Positions 52,186 to 60,241 of a stretch of 64,000 bases of DNA are shown here, piece by piece. Each line of letters starts with the position of its first letter. Positions within the stretch are counted from its first letter, which is position 1. The stretch lies in assembly GCA_945901845.1 (NCBI GenBank), contig CAMDLR010000006.1, positions 19,410 to 83,409 on the forward strand, written 5' to 3'. The stretch is from Sediminibacterium ginsengisoli. Its GTDB lineage: Bacteria; Bacteroidota; Bacteroidia; Chitinophagales; Chitinophagaceae. A model generated the notes under the pieces. The model searched no databases. It worked only from the letters and a program-made list of their open reading frames with translations, and was not told the DNA's origin. The translations under genes were made by a program, and so were the position numbers.

Positions 52186-52242
52186 AATTAAGATTGCTAA
52201 TATACACACTTAGATAAAATTATATTTCATCAAATCTTAATT
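52186..52242. promoter_or_regulatory. 10-bp inverted repeat in the pulA divergent promoter region
   Basis: AATTAAGATT (52186-52195) and AATCTTAATT (52233-52242) are perfect arms separated by 37 nt, between the pulA start and the start of the 147-aa gene. The wide spacing would suit two regulator half-sites on opposite promoters. Confidence 0.4.
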
Positions 52243-52262
52243 ATCTTGCTGCTTTACCTCAT

Positions 52263-52706
52263 ATGCTTCCAAAGAATAAAAGAATAGACGTTATAGACAA
52301 GTTACTGGCGCTTTGTTACGCGCATAATAAAGACGCGCTATTTATAATGAGTTTGATGCATCAATATGAAGAACGTGGGAGTTTGAGTAAGAAGCAGTTG
52401 CAGGGGTTATTGCTCAAAGCGCAAAAAATTAAAGAAATACCAGCCCATCAAATTGCGGCAGTAGAAGCCATTGTTTTAAAAATGCCCAATAGGGATAAAA
52501 CTCCTCTCCAAAAAACAACCCCAGCCAACAAGGGGGCCGAGGCCCAAATAACTGCTGCACTTGCACAAACAGAGCAGGTTTTAGCAGTTTATCCATCCCA
52601 TAAGCAAGTACTTCTGTTACGGTCTAAACTTATAAGCAATCAGCCATTAACACCACAAGAACAGACCGATTTAACCAAATTTGTGAAGATTTTAGTTAAA
52701 AAATAG
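52263..52706 (+). CDS. conserved hypothetical helical protein
   Basis: A 147-aa soluble protein. The N-terminal half (KRIDVIDKLLALCYAHNKDA, LFIMSLMHQYEERGSLSKKQ) and the C-terminal half (HKQVLLLRSKLISNQPLTPQ) are predicted helical, joined by a Lys/Thr/Pro-rich linker. The two SL(S/T)KKQ and PLTPQEQ segments look like a repeated short motif, as in zinc-finger-like helical repeats of unknown role. No firm family. It is divergent from pulA. Confidence 0.55.
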   Translation: MLPKNKRIDVIDKLLALCYAHNKDALFIMSLMHQYEERGSLSKKQLQGLLLKAQKIKEIPAHQIAAVEAIVLKMPNRDKTPLQKTTPANKGAEAQITAALAQTEQVLAVYPSHKQVLLLRSKLISNQPLTPQEQTDLTKFVKILVKK

Positions 52707-52711
52707 AGCTG

Positions 52712-52727
52712 TGTGACATCCGTCACG
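52712..52727. promoter_or_regulatory. Crp/Fnr-type operator
   Basis: TGTGACATCCGTCACG contains GTGAC-N4-GTCAC and fits the TGTGA-N6-TCACA pattern bound by Crp/Fnr-family regulators. Its centre lies about 42 nt before the start predicted from the adjacent promoter, the position of a class II activator site. Confidence 0.65.
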
Positions 52728-52756
52728 TTTGCTTCGACGTAAAGTGTTCATTTTTG
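52728..52756 (+). promoter_or_regulatory. promoter of the rhodanese operon
   Basis: TTTG at 52728-52731, a 17-nt spacer, then CATTTTTG at 52749-52756, one base off TAnnTTTG. It abuts the Crp/Fnr-type site. A weak -7 box plus an upstream operator fits an activator-dependent promoter. Confidence 0.55.
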
Positions 52757-52787
52757 CAGTATCAACTTACAACTAAAAAAAGTAGCT

Positions 52788-53096
52788 ATGTTTTCTTTCA
52801 TTAAAAATTTATTTGGCCCTGCCACTGATTACAATGCTTTATTAGAAAAAGGTGCCGTAATTATTGACGTACGAACTGCTGGCGAATATGCAAATGGACA
52901 TATTAAGGGGTCCAAAAATATTTCACTTGATATGATTAATGGTCGTGTTGCTGAATTAAAAAAAGCAGGTAAGCCAGTTATTACGGTTTGTAGAAGCGGC
53001 GCAAGAAGTGGTATGGCAAAAGGTATACTAGCATCTGGTGGTATTGAAGTTTACAACGGTGGCCCTTGGAATAGTTTAATGCAAAAAATAAATTAG
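52788..53096 (+). CDS. rhodanese-like domain protein
   Basis: A 102-aa single-domain rhodanese. The active-site loop is VCRSGARSG with C68, and the family start VIIDVRTAGEYANGHIKGS is clear. It transfers or carries persulfide sulfur in the cytoplasm. It is the first gene of a three-gene operon with DUF6132 (1-nt gap) and thioredoxin, which points to sulfur or redox stress handling. Probably regulated by the Crp/Fnr-type site upstream. Confidence 0.92.
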   Translation: MFSFIKNLFGPATDYNALLEKGAVIIDVRTAGEYANGHIKGSKNISLDMINGRVAELKKAGKPVITVCRSGARSGMAKGILASGGIEVYNGGPWNSLMQKIN

Positions 53097-53097
53097 T

Positions 53098-53304
53098 ATG
53101 AAAGCGTTTATACAGTCTCAATATATTGTAATTATTGGTGTATTAGTAGGGGTACTGGGTGGCTACTTGTATTGGAAAAATATAGGTTGCGTATCTGGCA
53201 CCTGTATGATTACCTCAAAACCATTTAATAGTATTATTTATTTTGGTATACTAGGCGGTCTTGTATTTAGTATGTTTAAAAAAACTACTTCTCATGTTAA
53301 GTGA
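53098..53304 (+). CDS. DUF6132 family membrane protein
   Basis: A 68-aa protein with two membrane helices (about 8-24 and 46-60) around a loop with CVSGTC and SKPFNS. The two cysteines (C31 and C36) face the same side and could accept sulfur or a disulfide. The family is often found beside rhodanese and thioredoxin genes in Bacteroidota; its role is not known. It overlaps the thioredoxin gene by 11 nt. Confidence 0.8.
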   Translation: MKAFIQSQYIVIIGVLVGVLGGYLYWKNIGCVSGTCMITSKPFNSIIYFGILGGLVFSMFKKTTSHVK

Positions 53305-53593
53305 ATCTTTTGAAAAAATAATTGCTTCCGATAAGCCTGTCCTTATTGACTTTTACGCTACCTGGTGTGGACCATGTAAAATGATGCCTCCCATATTAAA
53401 AGAGGTAAAAGACAAAATGGGTGAATCTATTTCTATTTATAAAGTAGACGTAGATGTACATCAAAATATTGCTGCACATTTTTCTGTTAATAGTGTTCCT
53501 ACCTTAGCTGTATTTAAAGAGGGTAAATTAATTTGGCGCGAGCCAGGTGTAAAGCCAGCAGCACAACTTGTTCAAATCATATCAAAATTATAG
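53294..53593 (+). CDS. thioredoxin family protein
   Basis: A 99-aa thioredoxin with the WCGPC active site (C25, C28) and the cis-Pro in SVNSVPTLAVF. No signal peptide, so it is cytoplasmic. ATG 53294 gives a compact domain of normal length and overlaps the DUF6132 stop; a longer frame from TTG 53261 is unlikely. It probably keeps the rhodanese or target thiols reduced. Confidence 0.93.
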   Translation: MLSESFEKIIASDKPVLIDFYATWCGPCKMMPPILKEVKDKMGESISIYKVDVDVHQNIAAHFSVNSVPTLAVFKEGKLIWREPGVKPAAQLVQIISKL

Positions 53594-53674
53594 TTTCGGT
53601 AGTAGTCCTATAATTAATCTCTTATAATTTGTATGTTTTAGTAGTTTAGCGCTAGAAACTGTAAATCATAAATT

Positions 53675-54721
53675 ATGACTGGGATTGATCGTGTTGTTTT
53701 AGAATCTGTAATTGTACATAAGGTTGGAAATCCAACACGTTCAGAGCAGCTGGTATTATCGAGTGAAGTACTAACCATCGAAGATAATTTTGTTACAGGT
53801 TTATTAACCAAGTACTTTTTAACGCCCTTTAATGAGGCAGAACAATATCAGTTTTCACACCTTAGTGATTTGTCGTTAAATGAAGTGTATACTTATGTAC
53901 AAACCATATTTAACGAACCAGCATCTTTTGTAGAACAAAGTAAGTTGTTGGCTCATTTTTTGCATGCAAAGTCTACGCATGTAAAAGTGAAAGACGGCGA
54001 ACTGTATGTTGCTAAATTCACGAACCTTCCTTTTGGCACCGAATTTATTTCTGGTATTGGACTTTTTAAAAGTGAAACCAAAGAAACCTTTTTGCAATTA
54101 AAAACAAAACAGGAAGGCTGGGGTATCAGTGCAGAAGATGGTATAGCCATCAATAAATTAGATAAAGGATGTTTGATTTATAATAAAGACGGCGCAGACG
54201 GCTATGTGGTTTGTATGGTAGACAATACCAATAAGCAACAAGACACCCAGTATTGGGTGAACGATTTTTTACAAATATCCCGTCGTGCCAATAGTTATCA
54301 TTACACCGACGCAGCCCTAGGTATGTGTAAACTATTTATTAGCAACGAATACCAAGACAAATTTGAAGTAACAAAAACAGATCAGGTAGATCTCTTGCAC
54401 CGCAGCATGGAATACTTTACTAGCCACGAATCCTTTAATATGCAAGACTTTGGTAAAGAAGTGCTTCATCATCCCGAACTAATCGAAAGTTTTACGCAGT
54501 ATAAAAGCCAGTATGAAGTGGCCAAGCAAGTAGTGATTGAAGATGAGTTTTCTATTCATGTGGCAGCTGTAAAAAAGCAACAACGATTTTTTAAGGCAGT
54601 GGTTAAATTGGATAAAAACTTTCATATTTATATCCATGGCCGTAAAGACTTAGTAGAAAAGGGATATGACGAAAAATCGGGTAAACAATTTTATAAGCTT
54701 TATTTTGACGAAGAATCTTAA
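53675..54721 (+). CDS. nucleoid-associated protein (NdpA/YejK-like)
   Basis: A 348-aa protein of the 37-kDa nucleoid-associated family. Its lay-out matches: LVLSSEVLTIEDNFVTGLLT near the start, FLHAKSTHVKVKDGELYVAK, GWGISAEDGIAINKLDKGCL and a C-terminal FSIHVAAVKKQQRFFKAVVK followed by DKNFHIYIHG. E. coli YejK binds the nucleoid and topoisomerases; the role in Bacteroidota is unproven. It stands alone. Confidence 0.82.
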   Translation: MTGIDRVVLESVIVHKVGNPTRSEQLVLSSEVLTIEDNFVTGLLTKYFLTPFNEAEQYQFSHLSDLSLNEVYTYVQTIFNEPASFVEQSKLLAHFLHAKSTHVKVKDGELYVAKFTNLPFGTEFISGIGLFKSETKETFLQLKTKQEGWGISAEDGIAINKLDKGCLIYNKDGADGYVVCMVDNTNKQQDTQYWVNDFLQISRRANSYHYTDAALGMCKLFISNEYQDKFEVTKTDQVDLLHRSMEYFTSHESFNMQDFGKEVLHHPELIESFTQYKSQYEVAKQVVIEDEFSIHVAAVKKQQRFFKAVVKLDKNFHIYIHGRKDLVEKGYDEKSGKQFYKLYFDEES

Positions 54722-54758
54722 TTAATAGTAACTTTAAGGAACACTTAAATAGTATGTT

Positions 54759-55670
54759 ATGACGCATAGCCGTAGAAATTTTATTAGAAATACTGCGTTT
54801 GCAGCTGCTGGTGTAATGGTTGTAAAACCTAATTTATTTGCGGCATCAAAGCCTAAAAATCTTATTGGTGTACAACTTTATTCTGTACGCACTGACATGA
54901 AAGCCAATCCTGTTGCTACTTTAGAGCAAATTGCCAAAATAGGATATAAGCATGTTGAACACGCATTTTATGCCAACCGAAAATTTTACGGTTATTCAAC
55001 TACCGAGTTTAAAAAAATACTCGACGGATTTGGATTACAAATGCCAAGCGGACATTCGACGCTCGAATTAAAGCATTGGGATGCTGCCAAAAAAGATTTT
55101 ACCGACGAATGGAAATATACGGTGGAGGACGCAGCTACTGCCGGCATGCAATATGTTATTAGCCCTTGGTTAGATGATGAACTTCGTTCTAGTTATGAGG
55201 CCATGCGTTCTTTTGCAGATGTATTTAATAAAAGTGGGGAGTTGTGTAATAAGTACGGCATGAAATTTGGCTATCATAACCACAATTTTGAATTTGTTAA
55301 AAATTTAAATGGCCATTCTATTTATGAAATATTATTAGAACACACCGATCCTAGTAAAGTATTCTTACAACTTGATATGGGTAATATTTACGGCACCGGT
55401 GCAGACCCTATTGCCATTGTGAAAAACAATCCTGGTAGGTTTTTATCGGTACATGTAAAAGATGAAATTAAAGCGACAGAACCTGGTGAGTCTCCATACG
55501 AAAGCTGTGAACTTGGAAAAGGTTTTGCTGGTACTAAAGCGATTACTGAGGTTTGCGCAAGTATTGGTGGTACTACACATTTTATTGTAGAACAAGAATC
55601 TTATCAGGGCCAAACACCGCTTACTTCTGTAAAGCAAGATTTAGCCATTTTAAAATCTTGGGGATACTAG
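54759..55670 (+). CDS. sugar phosphate isomerase/epimerase family protein, Tat-exported
   Basis: A 303-aa TIM-barrel protein of the xylose-isomerase-like group. The twin-arginine signal is HSRRNFIRNTAFAAAGVMV. Barrel metal ligands are suggested by YHNHNFEF, FLQLDMGNIYGTG, SVHVKDE and VEQES. Exported members occur with Gfo/Idh/MocA and DUF1080 proteins in Bacteroidota and probably act on keto sugars; here it is far from those at 12-14 kb. Substrate unknown. Confidence 0.87.
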   Translation: MTHSRRNFIRNTAFAAAGVMVVKPNLFAASKPKNLIGVQLYSVRTDMKANPVATLEQIAKIGYKHVEHAFYANRKFYGYSTTEFKKILDGFGLQMPSGHSTLELKHWDAAKKDFTDEWKYTVEDAATAGMQYVISPWLDDELRSSYEAMRSFADVFNKSGELCNKYGMKFGYHNHNFEFVKNLNGHSIYEILLEHTDPSKVFLQLDMGNIYGTGADPIAIVKNNPGRFLSVHVKDEIKATEPGESPYESCELGKGFAGTKAITEVCASIGGTTHFIVEQESYQGQTPLTSVKQDLAILKSWGY

Positions 55671-55684
55671 TAATTATTAAGTCG

Positions 55685-56782
55685 TTAAAACCAACCTCTT
55701 CTTCTAAAGATAAGTACCATCCATACAGGGATAACTAGCATTAATCCTACGGCTATAAAAAAGCCATACTGGTGATGCAGGTAAGGTATTTTATCAAAGT
55801 TCATTCCAAAGATTCCACCAATAACTGTAGCGGGCGCTAGTAAACAAGTTACTACTGCCATTACTTTCATGACATCATTAGATTTTAAATTTACATAACT
55901 CAAATAGAGGTCCTGTAAGTTCATCATCATATCTCGGTAACTCTCTGCAAGTTCATTGGCCTGCGTGATGTGGTCTAAAATGTCTTTAAAATATTTGGTG
56001 GTTTTTTCTTCTAATAAATCGCTATCACTTCTTATAAATCCATTAATCAAATCTCGAACCGGACTTACGTTTCTTTTTAAGACAATGAGTTCTTTGCGTA
56101 AACTATTTATTTCAGCCAAAGACCTGGTGTTGCTGCTTCTTATGATTCTTTCCTCAAGTATTTCTATGCGGTCTCCAAGCTTTTCCATGACGCTATAATA
56201 ATGATCTACAATCATGTCTAGCATGGCATAACATAAATAATCTGCACCACTTAATCTTAACTTGGTGTGGTTGATTCTTAATTTTTCTCGGATACTATTA
56301 AAGACATCTCTATTGGCGTCTTCCTGAAATGAAACAATAAAATGATCACCAAGCACGATACTAATTTGTTCCGTCTCTACGGCGCCTGTTTGCTCATTAA
56401 AATAAAGCATGTTAAGCAGGCAAAACAATACGTTTTCAATTTCGTCCATTTTAGGACGCTGACTAACGCTCATAATGTCTTCAATAATGAGGTGGTGAAA
56501 ACCAAAATGTTTTGCAATCGCTTCTACGTCTGCTTTTCTAATGCCATCTACATTAATCCAAGAAACATTTTTACTTTCCTTAAATGGAAATGTTTCCGTT
56601 GCCTGACTTAGGTGAACCTCATTAAATATTTCTGGTGAATAATCAAAAATAGTAACCTTAATTTCTTCTGCTTCTATTCTTTTTGGAATAACAGTAGGGT
56701 TTACCTGAAAAATTTTTCTGGTTCTTTTGGTGTCAAAAACACTCAATGGGTTTAAATATTTCAGGTATTTGTTGCTATTCAT
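55685..56782 (-). CDS. corA: magnesium/cobalt transporter CorA
   Basis: A 365-aa inner-membrane channel. A large N-terminal cytoplasmic domain (to about 300) is followed by two membrane helices (VMAVVTCLLAPATVIGGIF and FFIAVGLMLVIPVWMVLIF). The YGMNF-type motif is present as FGMNFDKIPYLH (GMN intact), and the loop keeps an acidic/His pattern. The Arg-rich end RRRGWF is typical. It takes up Mg2+ driven by the membrane potential. Confidence 0.93.
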   Translation of the reverse strand: MNSNKYLKYLNPLSVFDTKRTRKIFQVNPTVIPKRIEAEEIKVTIFDYSPEIFNEVHLSQATETFPFKESKNVSWINVDGIRKADVEAIAKHFGFHHLIIEDIMSVSQRPKMDEIENVLFCLLNMLYFNEQTGAVETEQISIVLGDHFIVSFQEDANRDVFNSIREKLRINHTKLRLSGADYLCYAMLDMIVDHYYSVMEKLGDRIEILEERIIRSSNTRSLAEINSLRKELIVLKRNVSPVRDLINGFIRSDSDLLEEKTTKYFKDILDHITQANELAESYRDMMMNLQDLYLSYVNLKSNDVMKVMAVVTCLLAPATVIGGIFGMNFDKIPYLHHQYGFFIAVGLMLVIPVWMVLIFRRRGWF

Positions 56783-56802
56783 GTTTTTGTAAGGTAAAAT
56801 AA

Positions 56803-59112
56803 TTATTCTACAATGCGCAGTTTTGCATAGTTGAGCATAATTTTTTTCTCGCCATTTTTTTCAAAATTGATCGTGGCAATAGGGTTGTGCGCGGAGCCTT
56901 CCATAGCACCCACTATTCCAAAACCAAATTTCTGGTGCTCTACTTTCGCGCCCACTTGTAAATTGCTGGTGTCACTTGGCACAAAGTTGGCAGTTGGTAT
57001 ATGCGTAACCGCTTTTGGTGGCGGCGGTGGCGGCTTATATGCTGGTTTGTCTGACGGTTTTCTTTTAGGTGCCGCTCCAAAACTGTTTTGCATTCGGTCA
57101 AAACCAGATCCATAATCGGCGCCTGCATTGTTTCTAGCTCCACCACCCGCATAACTTTTATCTACGTATTGCTCTGGCATTTCTGCAATAAAGCGACTCG
57201 GCTCATTTTGTACGAGTTGCCCAAAACGGTAGCGTGCATTGGCGTGTGTAAGCCAAAGTCTTTGTTTAGCCCTTGTAACAGCCACATAAAATAACCTGCG
57301 TTCCTCCTCTAATTCTTCTATCGTATTCATTGACATGCTGCTAGGAAACAATGTTTCCTCTACACCACCTACAAACACACATTCAAACTCTAATCCTTTA
57401 GACGCGTGTATGGTCATGAGTTTTACAACATCTGCATTTTCTTTATCATCATCGGCATCTGTTAGTAAGGTAATTTGTTGAAGGTAACTGCCGAGTGTTT
57501 TATCACCCAGCTCACCATCTTCGTTACTTGGTGACTCGATCCACTCTTTTATAGAGTTGAGTAATTCCTGAATATTTTCGTAACGCGCTAAACCCTCTGT
57601 TGTTTTATCGTTGAAGAGTTCTTTTACTAAATTGGTATGTTTACCTACTTGCACTGCTACATCGTACGCGTTGTTTTGCTGCAGCATGGTTTGAAAATAC
57701 CGTATCATGGTAACAAAGTTTTGAAGCGCTTCTAGGGTACCTGCTTTAAAACCAAATTCACCGGCTCTACTAATTACTTCAAAGAGTGTAATATTTTGTT
57801 CGTAGGCTGCAATGGCACATTTTTCCATGGTTGTTTTACCAATACCTCTAACCGGATAATTGATAACTCTTTTAAGTGCCTCTTCATCTTTTATATTAAC
57901 TACCACACGTAAATACGCAATAAAATCTTTGACTTCTTTGCGTTGATAGAAACTCACGCCACCATAAATGCGGTAAGGAATGCCCATTCTTCTAAGGCTT
58001 TCCTCAAACGAACGGCTCTGCGCGTTGGTGCGGTATAAAATAGCAAAGTCTTTGTTGTTAAAATGATTGCGTAGTCTTTGTTCTTGAATGGTATCTGAAA
58101 CAAAACGACCTTCATCATTATCTGTCATGGTGCGCACCAAACAAATTTTTTCTCCTTCTTTATTTTCGGTCCAAAGATTCTTTTGAATTTGGCCTTCGTT
58201 GTTTTTTATAACTTCGTTGGCTACATGAATAATGTTTTGGCTACTTCTATAATTTTGTTCCAGCTTTACTACTTTAACATCGTCATAGTCTTTTTTAAAC
58301 TGTAAAATATTTTCGATGGTAGCGCCTCTAAAGCTATAAATACTTTGTGCATCGTCACCTACTACACAAATGTTTTCATGTACGGCAGCTAGTAGTTTAG
58401 TAATTTGATATTGCACAGGATTGGTATCTTGGTACTCATCAATAAGTATATATTTAAACTTGTGTTGGTACTTGTGCAATACTTCCGGAAAGTTTTTTAA
58501 GAGCTCGTGCATTTTTAAAAGTAGGTCATCAAAATCCATGGCACCATTTTTAAAACACCGATTGGCGTATGCTGCATAGATTTGAGCAATAGCGGGCCTG
58601 TTGGCACGCATATCTTCTTGCTGAATGTAATAATCTGTAGCGTATTCGGCGGGAGAAAGGAGTGCGTTTTTAGCACTTGAAATTCTACTGCCTACCATGT
58701 TTGCTTTGTAATGTTTATCGTCTAGGTTTAATTCGTTGACCACGGTTTTAATTACAGATCTGCTATCATCGGTATCATAAATGGTGAAATGATTGGGGTA
58801 ACCTAAGCGGTGCGCTTCGGCGCGCAGAATGCGCGCAAACACACTATGAAACGTACCTATGTATAAATTTCTTGCATTGGTATTACCCAGCGTGCGCTCA
58901 ATTCTTTCCTTCATTTCTGCAGCTGCCTTATTTGTAAATGTGAGCGCTAAAATATTAAATGCATCTACACCCACAGACATCAGGTGCGCAATGCGCGTTG
59001 TTAGAACTTTTGTTTTTCCACTACCTGCTCCTGCCACAATCATGAGTGGTCCGTTCACGTGTAATACCGCTTCTTTTTGCGGATCATTAAGCCCTGCTAA
59101 ATACTGTTGCAT
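56803..59112 (-). CDS. pcrA: UvrD/PcrA-type ATP-dependent DNA helicase
   Basis: A 769-aa superfamily 1 helicase for repair and replication-fork processing. Motifs in order are the Q motif LNDPQKEAV, Walker A AGAGSGKT, motif Ia TFTNKAAAEMKER, motif II DEYQDTN, motif III GDDAQSIYSFRGA, motif IV EQNYRSSQNI, motif V TIHASKGLEFECVFVGG and motif VI RRLFYVAVTRAK. A Pro-rich linker and a C-terminal Tudor-like segment (GAKVEHQKFGFGIVGAMEG) follow. ATG 59112 is preferred; the frame extends to 59139. Confidence 0.94.
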   Translation of the reverse strand: MQQYLAGLNDPQKEAVLHVNGPLMIVAGAGSGKTKVLTTRIAHLMSVGVDAFNILALTFTNKAAAEMKERIERTLGNTNARNLYIGTFHSVFARILRAEAHRLGYPNHFTIYDTDDSRSVIKTVVNELNLDDKHYKANMVGSRISSAKNALLSPAEYATDYYIQQEDMRANRPAIAQIYAAYANRCFKNGAMDFDDLLLKMHELLKNFPEVLHKYQHKFKYILIDEYQDTNPVQYQITKLLAAVHENICVVGDDAQSIYSFRGATIENILQFKKDYDDVKVVKLEQNYRSSQNIIHVANEVIKNNEGQIQKNLWTENKEGEKICLVRTMTDNDEGRFVSDTIQEQRLRNHFNNKDFAILYRTNAQSRSFEESLRRMGIPYRIYGGVSFYQRKEVKDFIAYLRVVVNIKDEEALKRVINYPVRGIGKTTMEKCAIAAYEQNITLFEVISRAGEFGFKAGTLEALQNFVTMIRYFQTMLQQNNAYDVAVQVGKHTNLVKELFNDKTTEGLARYENIQELLNSIKEWIESPSNEDGELGDKTLGSYLQQITLLTDADDDKENADVVKLMTIHASKGLEFECVFVGGVEETLFPSSMSMNTIEELEEERRLFYVAVTRAKQRLWLTHANARYRFGQLVQNEPSRFIAEMPEQYVDKSYAGGGARNNAGADYGSGFDRMQNSFGAAPKRKPSDKPAYKPPPPPPKAVTHIPTANFVPSDTSNLQVGAKVEHQKFGFGIVGAMEGSAHNPIATINFEKNGEKKIMLNYAKLRIVE

Positions 59113-59271
59113 AGACGCAAGATAAACCCTAGATCGCATCTTCCCTTCAATCGTTGATAAGTTAATGTACGTGTTTCATGCAGTTATAATTCAGTGTTTT
59201 TCTATATGCTTTCAATATTTATTGCAGTCATATTGCATATGTTAAAATTCATATAACCTAAATCAACTCCT

Positions 59272-59925
59272 ATGCTAGCTCAAAAAATTAAAGTGCTAAT
59301 TGCCGACGATCACATCATTTTTAGACGTGGTTTAAAAATGTTATTGGCTAGTATTGATGGTATAGAACTTGTAGGTGAAGCAGAAAATGGATTGGACCTA
59401 CTAGCAGTTGCAGGCCGGTATACGCCCGATGTTTTTTTGATAGATATTTCTATGCCTGTTATGGATGGTGTGATGGCAACCAAGGAGCTTTGTAAAAGAC
59501 ATCCAGGCGCTAAGGTTATTGCACTTTCGGTGTTTGGGCAAGAAACCCATATCATGGAAATGATGGATGCTGGTGCTCTCGGTTACCTCATGAAAAATGC
59601 CGACAAGGATGATATTGAACAGGCGATTGTATCTGTGTATAACAACAGGTCTTACTTTTGTACAGAGAGCAATAAACAGGTTAAAGACCTCATTGAAAAG
59701 TTTCAGTCTGGGAGTAAAGAGCACTTGGTGGTTTTTTCTGAAAGGGAAAAAGATATTATCACCCTCATTTGTAAAGGCTTTATAAGCAAGGAAATTGCAT
59801 GTACCCTTTATTTAAGCCAGCGAACTGTAGAAGGTCACCGCACTAGGGTGATGCAAAAAATGGGCGTAAAATCAATGGCCGGACTTGTAACATATGCCTG
59901 TGAAAAAGGGCTATATGGTGAATAA
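59272..59925 (+). CDS. LuxR/NarL family response regulator (orphan)
   Basis: A 217-aa regulator with receiver (ADDH, D58 in LIDISMP, K in GYLMKN) and LuxR-type HTH (FSEREKDIITLICKGFISK, LSQRTVEGHRTRVMQKMG). Similar to the regulator at 15335-16000 throughout. No histidine kinase gene is adjacent. Downstream lie a micro-ORF, a palindromic structure and the second receptor-like gene, which are candidate targets by position only. Confidence 0.92.
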   Translation: MLAQKIKVLIADDHIIFRRGLKMLLASIDGIELVGEAENGLDLLAVAGRYTPDVFLIDISMPVMDGVMATKELCKRHPGAKVIALSVFGQETHIMEMMDAGALGYLMKNADKDDIEQAIVSVYNNRSYFCTESNKQVKDLIEKFQSGSKEHLVVFSEREKDIITLICKGFISKEIACTLYLSQRTVEGHRTRVMQKMGVKSMAGLVTYACEKGLYGE

Positions 59926-59951
59926 TACCGTAATTATTAGTAACTTAGAGT

Positions 59952-60029
59952 ATGACATTTCCAATCATTTTTGGCATTATTGCCATTATCATCATTATTC
60001 TTAGACGTAACCGTCAAAATAGAGACTAA
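59952..60029 (+). CDS. possible 25-aa membrane micro-protein
   Basis: A 25-codon ORF, ATG 59952 to TAA 60027. It is almost entirely one helix (FPIIFGIIAIIIIIL) followed by a basic tail RRNRQNRD. The single helix with positive tail is typical of small membrane proteins or type I toxins. It lies 27 nt after the response regulator. Chance cannot be excluded. Confidence 0.35.
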   Translation: MTFPIIFGIIAIIIIILRRNRQNRD

Positions 60030-60032
60030 AAA

Positions 60033-60092
60033 AATACCGTCTCTATATCTATACAACATCCCCCCGGTGTGTATAAACATATTGACGGTATT
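60033..60092. promoter_or_regulatory. nested inverted repeat (60 nt)
   Basis: Outer arms AATACCGTC (60033-60041) and GACGGTATT (60084-60092) are perfect. Inner arms TATACA (60050-60055) and TGTATA (60070-60075) are also perfect, with 8-nt internal segments on both sides and a C-rich loop. It could be a terminator stem, a structured RNA or a double operator. No T-tract follows. Confidence 0.5.
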
Positions 60093-60170
60093 ATAACACA
60101 AATATCAAGTACCATTGATACTGCCCTACTAAACTAGGTGAAATAACGGGTTAGCTAATAGGTAATTTCC

Positions 60171-60178
60171 TATATTTG
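60171..60178 (+). promoter_or_regulatory. putative -7 element of the second receptor-like gene
   Basis: TATATTTG matches TAnnTTTG, 64 nt before the ATG at 60242. No clear -33 box. Confidence 0.4.
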
Positions 60179-60241
60179 TAAGGAATTCAAATGTGAAAAA
60201 TAGGTTACATGTCCTATTCGATCATTGAAAATCATTCATTT

